From positions 1 through 7,295 of the forward strand of contig DHWT01000186.1 in assembly GCA_002413325.1 (NCBI GenBank): 7,295 nt of DNA, given 5' to 3'. The notes under the pieces were generated by a model, which saw nothing but the letters and a program-made list of their open reading frames with translations, was not told the DNA's origin and made no database searches. Position numbers and translations under genes: made by a program. This document shows positions 1 to 5,286 of the stretch, one piece after another (the first letter of the stretch is position 1; every line of letters starts with the position of its first letter). This DNA comes from Chitinophagaceae bacterium UBA5175. GTDB lineage: Bacteria > Bacteroidota > Bacteroidia > Chitinophagales > Chitinophagaceae.

Positions 1-328
1 AAGGCGCCGTCCTTCTGTCCTGCCACACGATCGCATTATATACCGGCGCTCCCGTTTCACGGTCCCAAACGATGGTCGTCTCCCGCTGGTTGGTAATCCC
101 GATAGCGGCAATGTCAGCGGGTGCTGCACCGATTTTCAATCGTGCTTCAGAAGCCACGCTGGCCTGTGATGACCAGATCTCCAGCGGATCGTGTTCCACC
201 CATCCGGGCTGGGGAAATATCTGTTTGAATTCTTTTTGTGCAATGGATTGAATGCGCCCGGAATGGTCAAAAAGGATGGCACGCGAACTGGTGGTGCCCT
301 GGTCCAGTGCCAGGATGTATTTCTTCAT
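1..328 (-). CDS. glpK: Glycerol kinase, N-terminal part (truncated by window edge)
   Basis: This FGGY-family kinase phosphorylates glycerol with ATP to sn-glycerol 3-phosphate in the cytoplasm. Only the first 109 residues are in the window, of roughly 500 in the family. The protein starts MKKYILALDQGTTSSRAILF, the phosphate-binding loop of the actin-like N-terminal domain. PGWVEHDP follows at about 41-48, then ITNQRETT at 78-85, whose Arg82-Glu83 match the glycerol-binding Arg-Glu pair of characterised glycerol kinases, and IVWQDRR at 100-106. The ATG is at 326-328. No Shine-Dalgarno sequence precedes it, as is usual in Bacteroidota. It lies 72 bp downstream of glpD on the same strand, with a heptamer repeat array filling most of the gap, so it probably depends on a transcript from upstream. 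Identity is very secure; the missing C-terminal part cannot be judged. Confidence 0.96.
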   Translation of the reverse strand, partial: MKKYILALDQGTTSSRAILFDHSGRIQSIAQKEFKQIFPQPGWVEHDPLEIWSSQASVASEARLKIGAAPADIAAIGITNQRETTIVWDRETGAPVYNAIVWQDRRTAP

Positions 329-343
329 ATAGCAATTTTGTAC

Positions 344-413
344 ATGGGCCATTGATCGTTGGCCGTTGATCGTTGGCCGTTGGCCGTTGATCGTTGGCCG
401 TCAACCGTCAACC
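344..413 (-). repeat. Tandem heptamer array (9 units plus one degenerate) across the glpD stop
   Basis: Read on the minus strand from 413 to 351 there are nine contiguous 7-bp units: GGTTGAC twice, then GGCCAAC, GATCAAC, GGCCAAC, GGCCAAC, GATCAAC, GGCCAAC and GATCAAT. A tenth, degenerate unit, GGCCCAT, covers 344-350. The first nine units fit GRYYRAY and differ from one another only by transitions. The array begins inside the last codons of glpD, its second unit contains the glpD TGA stop (401-403), and it ends 15 bp before the glpK start codon. The GTTGA of the first units can pair with the TCAAC of the GATCAAC units, so the transcript could fold weakly. Function is unknown; a slippage-generated intergenic repeat is the simplest explanation. 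Confidence 0.93.
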
Positions 414-1972
414 AAATAATTTTTCGCAACCGCAAGGAAAGATACTATTTGTTCTTTTTCCCAGACCGCATCCCTTTTTAATTCTTCTGCCATCAGTCTC
501 GCCACCGCCGGCGCCATATCCATCGCGGCACGGGCATCCAGGAATAAAGCGCGGGTCCGGCGCGCCAGCACATCCTCAACTGTACGCGCCATTTCACAGC
601 GCGTGGCCCAGACGACTTCTGCACCGATATAAGGAAGCCTGGGATCGAGCGCCTCTTTCCATGCCGTATTTTCTTTTGCCAGGGCTTTCACCGCCAGGGC
701 ATCACTCCCGTAAACAAAAAAAGGATCCGACCATGCAAGGGATTCCTTAAACCCGTGCAGGGACAGGTTTTTAGTAAGACAGGCCCTGACCGGCAGGCCC
801 GCTGTTACGATGGCAAGGTTCACGGTATCTTCTGCCATCTGCCGATAGGTGGTCCATTTCCCCCCGGTGATGGTGACCAGCCCGGAGTCCGACACGATTA
901 ATTTATGCGATCTTGAAATCTCTTTTGTTTTTTCCCTTTCATTTTGAGGAGCAGCCAGTGGCCGGAGTCCCGCAAAAACACTCCGCACATCTTTTCGGGT
1001 AGGGGTTCGCGTTAGATAACCGGCAGCAGCCTCCAGTATAAACCGGATCTCCTCTTCCAAAGCCCGGGGCTCCGGCTGGTGCGCTTGGAGCGGCGTGTCG
1101 GTGGTGCCCACCAGCATCCGGTCGTGCCAGGGGATGGCAAACAACACCCGGCCATCTTTCGTTTTCGGGATCATCAGTGCATCCTGCGGTCCGAGGAACG
1201 ATTTGTCAAAGACCAGGTGAATGCCCTGGCTAGGCCTGACCAGGGGCCGGGATCCGGGAGCATCCATTCCCAGCAGTTCATCCACAAAAACACCCGTTGC
1301 ATTGATAACCACTTTTGCTTTGAGCGGATACATCCTGCCCGTCTCCAGGTCCCTGGCCAGAACCCCGTTGATCCGGTTTCCTTCCTTTGTTAAGGCCGTT
1401 ACCCGGAAATAATTCAGCAGGGTGGCCCCCTGCTCCCGGGCCGTCAGGGCGAGACTGACCGCCAGGCGGGCATCATCAAACTGCCCGTCATGATAGAGGA
1501 CGCCAGACTTCAAAGCTTTTTGCTGAATATTCGGTATCCGCCGGATGAGTTCGCTGCGCGAAATCAGTCGCGAGCGTCCGAAACTCCTTCTGCCCGCGAG
1601 CAGGTCGTAAACAGACAATCCGACCGAATAAAAAATACTGCTGCTCCAGGAATAATTGGGTATGATAAAACTTTCGTTGCGGACCAGGTGGGGCGCATTT
1701 TGCAGGAGGATACCCCGCTCACGCAACGCCTCAATCACCAGACCAATATTTCCCTGCGCGAGATACCGCACCCCGCCATGTACGAGTTTGGTGCTTCGGC
1801 TGGAAGTGCCTTTTGCAAAATCCGATTGTTCCAGCAGTAAGGTTTTGTACCCGCGGGAAGCCGCATCCAGGGCCACACCGAGGCCGGTGGCACCGCCGCC
1901 TGCCACAATCAGGTCCCACACCGTTTCCGGATCAGCAATTTCCGATACCAGTCCCTCCCTTTTTATCTCCAT
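401..1972 (-). CDS. glpD: FAD-dependent glycerol-3-phosphate dehydrogenase
   Basis: The enzyme oxidises sn-glycerol 3-phosphate to dihydroxyacetone phosphate at the cytoplasmic membrane and passes electrons to quinone. The 523-residue length is normal for GlpD/GlpA-type proteins. The N-terminal Rossmann FAD site is IVAGGGATGLG at 22-32, with the acidic end of the second strand at LLLEQSDF (45-52). The family signature SSRSTKLVHGGVRYL is at 57-71. FAGLRPL at 333-339 and ITGGKWTTYRQMA at 368-380 are the second conserved block and FAD contact. The C-terminal DAO_C-type domain carries RCEMARTVEDVLARRTR at about 458-474. The ATG at 1970-1972 is the first possible start, because an in-frame TAA lies just upstream. 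A GGAGG touches the ATG with no spacer. The gene follows the fucosidase by 30 bp and precedes glpK, completing the two-step glycerol-to-DHAP route. The last codons and stop lie inside the heptamer array. Confidence 0.96.
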   Translation of the reverse strand: MEIKREGLVSEIADPETVWDLIVAGGGATGLGVALDAASRGYKTLLLEQSDFAKGTSSRSTKLVHGGVRYLAQGNIGLVIEALRERGILLQNAPHLVRNESFIIPNYSWSSSIFYSVGLSVYDLLAGRRSFGRSRLISRSELIRRIPNIQQKALKSGVLYHDGQFDDARLAVSLALTAREQGATLLNYFRVTALTKEGNRINGVLARDLETGRMYPLKAKVVINATGVFVDELLGMDAPGSRPLVRPSQGIHLVFDKSFLGPQDALMIPKTKDGRVLFAIPWHDRMLVGTTDTPLQAHQPEPRALEEEIRFILEAAAGYLTRTPTRKDVRSVFAGLRPLAAPQNEREKTKEISRSHKLIVSDSGLVTITGGKWTTYRQMAEDTVNLAIVTAGLPVRACLTKNLSLHGFKESLAWSDPFFVYGSDALAVKALAKENTAWKEALDPRLPYIGAEVVWATRCEMARTVEDVLARRTRALFLDARAAMDMAPAVARLMAEELKRDAVWEKEQIVSFLAVAKNYLVDG

Positions 1973-1977
1973 CCTCC
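1973..1977 (-). promoter_or_regulatory. GGAGG directly abutting the glpD start codon
   Basis: The minus strand reads GTGGAGG followed at once by the glpD ATG, giving a Shine-Dalgarno-like GGAGG with zero spacing instead of the usual 5-9 bases. At that distance it is unlikely to position a ribosome on this ATG. None of the other five starts in the window has a purine-rich site, which fits Bacteroidota, where initiation rarely relies on one. It may be chance. Confidence 0.3.
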
Positions 1978-2002
1978 ACGTTTATTAAAAAACTTTAATG
2001 AT

Positions 2003-3418
2003 TCATTTTTCCACCAGCCGGTCAGGGATCCGGTAAACGCCCAGTCCGTTCAGAACGGGCTCTGATTTGGCATCTTTTATTCTGATCCGTATCCGGTTTG
2101 TATTCCGGACCGGGAAGCTAACCAGTCGATGATGCCCAATGGTTGTGTAAACATGCTGATACACCAATGAATCTGCATGATATAATTCAATGGCAAACGA
2201 TTTAACCCGCTGGCCATAGCTCAGTTGTTCCTTGAGAAAAATACAATTTACAGGTAAGGGTTTATTGAAAAGAATTTCCATATAATCCCTGTTATAATTC
2301 TTTCCCAGGTCAAAGTCCCCGTCCCCGTCTCCCAGAATGCCGGTAATATTTTCACCCTTCCAAAAAATAACCGCATTCTCATTCATGATCAGGTTATCGG
2401 TAAAACTCTGCTGCCGCAATCGCGCAAACTCCATGAGGGCCGCTGAATCGTAAGATGTAATCAGTCCGCGCCGGTCCGGCGGAACATTTAAAATCAGGTT
2501 GGCGCCCCGCCCGACGGATTTTAAATAAATATCAAATAGTTTTTCCGGCGATTTTACCAGGCTGTCTTCCCCGGGATGATAAAACCATCCGGGCCGGATG
2601 CTCACGTCGCATTCCGCCGGAATCCAGTTTTTCCCGTTCACATTTCCCTGGTTGAGCGTATCGTTGGGCGGTGCACCGGCGCCCCGGCTGAAACCGGCCG
2701 TGTCCAGCAGGTTCCAGTTCGTGGTTCCGGCAATGCCGTTCTCATTGCCTGCCCAGCGGATATCGGGGCCGATATCGCTAAAGACCATGGTATTCGGTGC
2801 AACTTCGCGCATCGTGGATTCAAAACGGTGCCAGTCGTACACCTGTTTTTTCCCGTTGGGCCCTTCCCCGTTGGCGCCATCCCACCAAAATTCAAAAAAG
2901 GGTCCGTAATGATGAACCACCTCTTTCATCATATTTACAAATACATCATTATACGCTGCCGTTCCATAAGCCGGATGATTCCGGTCCCAGGGGGAAAGAT
3001 ACACGCCGAAAGAGAGTCCGGCTTCCCGGCAGGCATCAGATAATTCTTTCAGCACATCCCCCTTCCCGTTCCGCCAGGAACTACGGGCAACAGTATGTGT
3101 TGAATAGGCGCTGGGCCAGAGGCAAAATCCGTCGTGGTGTTTGGCCGTGATAATGATTCCCGTGGCACCGGCTGCTTTGGCGATCCGGCACCACTGCCTG
3201 CAATCCAGCGCTGTCGGATTAAAAACCTCTTCGTTCTCGGAACCTTTACCCCATTCCAGGTCGGTAAACGTATTGGGACCAAAATGCATGAATAAATAAA
3301 ATGGTGCATTTTGCCAGGCCAGCTGTTTGGGTTCCGGCAGCGGGCCAACAGGCGACTGACAACGCCCGGCCATGAAGAGACCGATACAAAAAATTAAAAA
3401 AGAATTTTTCTTCAGCAT
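2003..3418 (-). CDS. Exported GH29 alpha-L-fucosidase
   Basis: A glycoside hydrolase family 29 enzyme that removes terminal alpha-L-fucose from glycans with retention of configuration. I take the ATG at 3416-3418, giving 471 residues. A TTG four codons further up is open, but the ATG leads straight into a good signal peptide: MLKKN, a hydrophobic stretch to about residue 16, then AGRCQS. Cys20 could be a lipoprotein cysteine, but Arg at -1 is not a standard lipobox, so periplasmic release is equally possible. The catalytic barrel shows FYLFMHFGPNTF (40-51), ITAKHHDGFCLWPS (90-103, substrate-binding His pair), GVYLSPWDR (138-146) and FEFWWDGANGEG (175-186), where Asp180 is the expected nucleophile. 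Glu269 in PAECDVSIRPGWFYH is a candidate acid/base (inference). Residues from about 335 form a likely beta-sandwich domain. No SusC/SusD genes are adjacent. It is the first gene of the minus-strand block, 30 bp before glpD. Confidence 0.93.
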   Translation of the reverse strand: MLKKNSFLIFCIGLFMAGRCQSPVGPLPEPKQLAWQNAPFYLFMHFGPNTFTDLEWGKGSENEEVFNPTALDCRQWCRIAKAAGATGIIITAKHHDGFCLWPSAYSTHTVARSSWRNGKGDVLKELSDACREAGLSFGVYLSPWDRNHPAYGTAAYNDVFVNMMKEVVHHYGPFFEFWWDGANGEGPNGKKQVYDWHRFESTMREVAPNTMVFSDIGPDIRWAGNENGIAGTTNWNLLDTAGFSRGAGAPPNDTLNQGNVNGKNWIPAECDVSIRPGWFYHPGEDSLVKSPEKLFDIYLKSVGRGANLILNVPPDRRGLITSYDSAALMEFARLRQQSFTDNLIMNENAVIFWKGENITGILGDGDGDFDLGKNYNRDYMEILFNKPLPVNCIFLKEQLSYGQRVKSFAIELYHADSLVYQHVYTTIGHHRLVSFPVRNTNRIRIRIKDAKSEPVLNGLGVYRIPDRLVEK

Positions 3419-3444
3419 CCGGAAATTCAATTTATTTTATGAAA

Positions 3445-3458
3445 CTATGAAATCGGAT
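3445..3458 (+). repeat. Direct repeat copy 1, CTATGAAATCGGAT
   Basis: This copy is identical at 13 of 14 positions to a second copy at 3511-3524 in the same orientation, 66 bp away. It starts 27 bp upstream of the fucosidase ATG and overlaps the weak minus-strand -7-like sequence TAGTTTC. The repeat is not palindromic. It could be a regulator half-site pair, a small duplication, or coincidence. Confidence 0.6.
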
Positions 3459-3500
3459 CAGATTATCCCGAATAGACATGGCACTATTCTTTTCTTAACC

Positions 3501-3508
3501 TAATTTTG
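3501..3508 (+). promoter_or_regulatory. Bacteroidota -7 promoter element for the SDR gene
   Basis: TAATTTTG is an exact match to the Bacteroidota housekeeping -7 consensus TAnnTTTG, 16 bp before the SDR ATG. That would give a very short leader of about 10 bases. No TTG is present at the usual 17-23 bp upstream; the region near 3478 reads ATGGCA. The promoter is therefore only half-supported and may be weak or activator-dependent. Confidence 0.45.
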
Positions 3509-3510
3509 CG

Positions 3511-3524
3511 CTATCAAATCGGAT
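3511..3524 (+). repeat. Direct repeat copy 2, CTATCAAATCGGAT
   Basis: Second copy of the 14-bp direct repeat, with one mismatch (C for G at the fifth base). It ends exactly at the base before the SDR start codon and lies just downstream of the TAATTTTG element, so it would span the expected transcription start and leader. A protein bound here could block transcription or translation of the SDR gene; this is inference. Confidence 0.6.
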
Positions 3525-4331
3525 ATGTCATTTTTCAGGGATAAAGTAGTAATTGTTACAGGGGGAAGCGACGGGATCGGAAAGGCCCTGATCGGTGCAC
3601 TGATCGAAGCAGGCGCCAAAGTGGCGACCTGCGGAAGGCATTATGAAAAACTATACGCACTTCAACTCGAATATTCCCAGGTGATGCTGCATACCATGGT
3701 CTGTGACGTGAGTCATGAGGAAGAATGCAAACGGTTTATCCTTTCGACCGTCGAAACCTTTGGCACGATTGATATCCTCATTAACAACGCAGGTATCAGC
3801 ATGCGCTCTCTTTTCGATGATGCAGACACCAATGTGATCCGCCAGCTTATGGATGTGAATTTTATGGGTGCTGTGTATTGTACGAAAGCGGCGCTTCCCT
3901 ATATCCTGCAGCAAAAGGGAACCATTGCAGGCATTTCATCTGCCGCCGGCTACCGCGGACTGCCCGGAAGAAGTGGATATTCCGCTTCTAAATTTGCGCT
4001 GCAGGGTTGGCTGGAAGCCCTTCGTACGGAACTCCGGGATACCGGCGTTCATGTGATGTGGGTTTCGCCGGGATTCACGGCTTCAAATATACGCAATACG
4101 GCACTGAACAGCCATGGTGTCGGGCAGGGCGAAAGTCCGCTCGATGAATCCAAACTCATGAGCGCGGAAACCTGTGCCAAATATATTCTGAACGCCATTG
4201 AAAAAAGGAAAAGGGTGCTGGTGCTTACCTTTACCGGAAAGCTCACGGTTTTCTTAAATAAATTTTTCCCCTCCCTGGCGGATAAACTGGTTCACCGGTA
4301 TTATTTCAAAAACGGGGAACTGGTCAGATAG
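3525..4331 (+). CDS. Short-chain dehydrogenase/reductase (classical SDR)
   Basis: A 268-residue NAD(P)-dependent oxidoreductase of the classical SDR family; the substrate cannot be read from the sequence. The Rossmann cofactor motif TGGSDGIG is at 12-19, with basic residues after the second strand (Arg38) that could favour NADPH. CDV at 60-62 contacts the adenine ring, and NNAG is at 87-90. The catalytic set is complete: Asn112, Ser139, Tyr152 and Lys156 in YSASK. The SPGFTASNI segment at 176-184 is the usual PG loop. The C-terminal extension, with LTFTGKLTVFLNKFFPSLAD at about 234-253, is hydrophobic and amphipathic, recalling DHRS7-like SDRs and possible membrane association (inference). 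The ATG follows a TAATTTTG element and no Shine-Dalgarno site. The next gene begins 31 bp downstream on the same strand, so an operon is likely. Confidence 0.93.
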   Translation: MSFFRDKVVIVTGGSDGIGKALIGALIEAGAKVATCGRHYEKLYALQLEYSQVMLHTMVCDVSHEEECKRFILSTVETFGTIDILINNAGISMRSLFDDADTNVIRQLMDVNFMGAVYCTKAALPYILQQKGTIAGISSAAGYRGLPGRSGYSASKFALQGWLEALRTELRDTGVHVMWVSPGFTASNIRNTALNSHGVGQGESPLDESKLMSAETCAKYILNAIEKRKRVLVLTFTGKLTVFLNKFFPSLADKLVHRYYFKNGELVR

Positions 4332-4362
4332 GGGTAGCATAATGTAAAACGAACCGACCCAG

Positions 4363-5172
4363 ATGGCGCTCATCACCCTTACTTCCGACTTCGGTCTCCA
4401 GGATTATATCGCCGGCGCAGTCAGGGGACAACTGTTGCAAATCGACCCTTCTTTCCGGATTCACGATATCTCCCACCAGGTGGCCCCCTTCAATTATCCC
4501 CAGGCAGCTTATATCTGCCGCAATGCCATCTGGCAGTTTCCGGAACATACCTACCATATCATCCTGGTCAACCTGTTTGAACAAAAACCCGATCACCTGC
4601 TGCTGGCCTTCGCCAACGGGCAGTATATTTTTTGCGCAGATAACGGGCTGATGCATATGATTCTTCCGGGGAAACCCGATAAAATGATTGGTCTGCCCCT
4701 GGACAAAAATGAAATAAAAAACACGCTCTACTGTACCCGTCAGATCGGGCTGGCCATCCGGGCGATCGAAGCCGGGGCCCTGCCCGAAAGCCTGGGAGAA
4801 CCCGAAATCAGATACATTGAGAAAAATGAACTCCGGCCCTTGCTGGGCGATCATTATATAGAAGGTCAGATCATATTTATCGACAAATTCGAAAATGTGA
4901 TCGTGAATATCACCCGGGAAGAATTTGAAGCCCAGCGCAAAGGCCGCAGTTTCCGGATCGTATTCAAGAGAAATGAAATCATCGACCGGATCAGCGAATC
5001 TTACGCCGATGTGCCCCAGGGAGAAAAACTCGCCCTTTTCAATTCCGCCAATTACCTGGAACTGGCCATCAATAAAGGCAATGCCGCCGGCCTGTTCGGA
5101 TTGCAGGATTTTACAGACCAGTCACTACAGCACCACCTGTTTTACCAGACGGTGAAAGTGTATTTTGAATAA
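4363..5172 (+). CDS. DUF62 family protein (SAM hydroxide adenosyltransferase-like), altered active site
   Basis: This 269-residue protein has the DUF62 two-domain fold; characterised members split S-adenosylmethionine with water into adenosine and methionine, and relatives use chloride or fluoride. The N-terminal domain begins ITLTSDFGLQDYIAGAVRG (4-22; Asp9 is the ribose-binding position), then HDISHQVAPFN (34-44), QAAY (47-50) and CADNGL (91-96). The C-terminal beta-barrel has GQIIFIDKFENVIVNIT at 168-184 and a Y-x-DVPQGE-x-LALFNSANYLELAI block at 214-236. The usual VDPGVG segment is replaced by VNLFEQKPDH (69-78), with Asn where the catalytic Asp is expected. The usual TFHGRD segment is replaced by NTLYCTRQ (120-127), so the His is absent too. 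Hydrolase activity is therefore doubtful, though SAM or adenosine binding may remain. It sits 31 bp after the SDR gene. The family call is firm; the function is open. Confidence 0.88.
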   Translation: MALITLTSDFGLQDYIAGAVRGQLLQIDPSFRIHDISHQVAPFNYPQAAYICRNAIWQFPEHTYHIILVNLFEQKPDHLLLAFANGQYIFCADNGLMHMILPGKPDKMIGLPLDKNEIKNTLYCTRQIGLAIRAIEAGALPESLGEPEIRYIEKNELRPLLGDHYIEGQIIFIDKFENVIVNITREEFEAQRKGRSFRIVFKRNEIIDRISESYADVPQGEKLALFNSANYLELAINKGNAAGLFGLQDFTDQSLQHHLFYQTVKVYFE

Positions 5173-5179
5173 TACGGTA

Positions 5180-5197
5180 GTATGGATACTCCCATAC
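5180..5197 (+). terminator. Weak inverted repeat after the DUF62 gene
   Basis: GTATGG (5180-5185) and CCATAC (5192-5197) can form a 6-bp stem with a 6-base loop, starting 7 bp after the DUF62 stop codon. There is no T-run directly after it, only a short TTTT about 20 bases later, so intrinsic termination is doubtful. It might instead stabilise the 3' end of the SDR-DUF62 transcript. Confidence 0.25.
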
Positions 5198-5230
5198 GCT
5201 TAACCCTATTCACACAGTTTTAACGACCCG

Positions 5231-5263
5231 TTGCACTTTAGTCAGCCAGTCTCTATATATTTG
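5231..5263 (+). promoter_or_regulatory. Bacteroidota-type promoter for the DUF2723 gene
   Basis: TTG at 5231-5233 and TATATTTG at 5256-5263 match the Bacteroidota -33 (TTG) and -7 (TAnnTTTG) elements with a 22-bp spacer, inside the accepted 17-23 range. The predicted transcript would begin near 5270 and have a leader of roughly 15-17 bases before the ATG at 5287. This is the best promoter in the window. It suggests that the DUF2723 gene can be transcribed independently of the two genes upstream. Confidence 0.7.
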
Positions 5264-5286
5264 TCACTCCTAAAAATCAATGGACT

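Larger units (their letters stand above)
3419..3524. promoter_or_regulatory. Divergent intergenic region between fucosidase and SDR genes
   Basis: This 106-bp AT-rich stretch separates the starts of the two gene blocks and must hold any local promoters for both directions. On the plus strand it carries a TAATTTTG -7 match close to the SDR start. On the minus strand there is only an imperfect TAGTTTC at 3441-3447, about 22 bases before the fucosidase ATG, with no convincing -33. A 14-bp direct repeat has one copy near each gene start. Confidence 0.6.

Noticed and set aside
344..413. CRISPR-like array
   Set aside because: Units are only 7 bp and directly contiguous, with no spacers and no cas genes; this is a simple tandem repeat.
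394..750. Plus-strand open frame across the end of glpD
   Set aside because: Proline-rich, low-complexity translation antisense to glpD with no motif or initiation signal.
1984..1999. ATTAAA/TTTAAT inverted repeat between the fucosidase and glpD genes
   Set aside because: The 6-bp stem is entirely A-T with a 4-base loop, too weak for a terminator, and the genes look co-transcribed.
3419..3430. Upstream TTG start for the fucosidase (adds four residues)
   Set aside because: TTG is a rare start, and the ATG at 3418 leads directly into a typical signal peptide (MLKKN plus hydrophobic stretch).
3441..3447. Minus-strand TAGTTTC as a -7 element for the fucosidase
   Set aside because: It lacks the final G of TAnnTTTG and has no TTG at the right distance upstream; not enough to call a promoter.
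4324..4854. Minus-strand open frame (176 codons) opposite the DUF62 gene
   Set aside because: It overlaps the well-supported DUF62 coding sequence and its translation shows no family features; it is a shadow frame.
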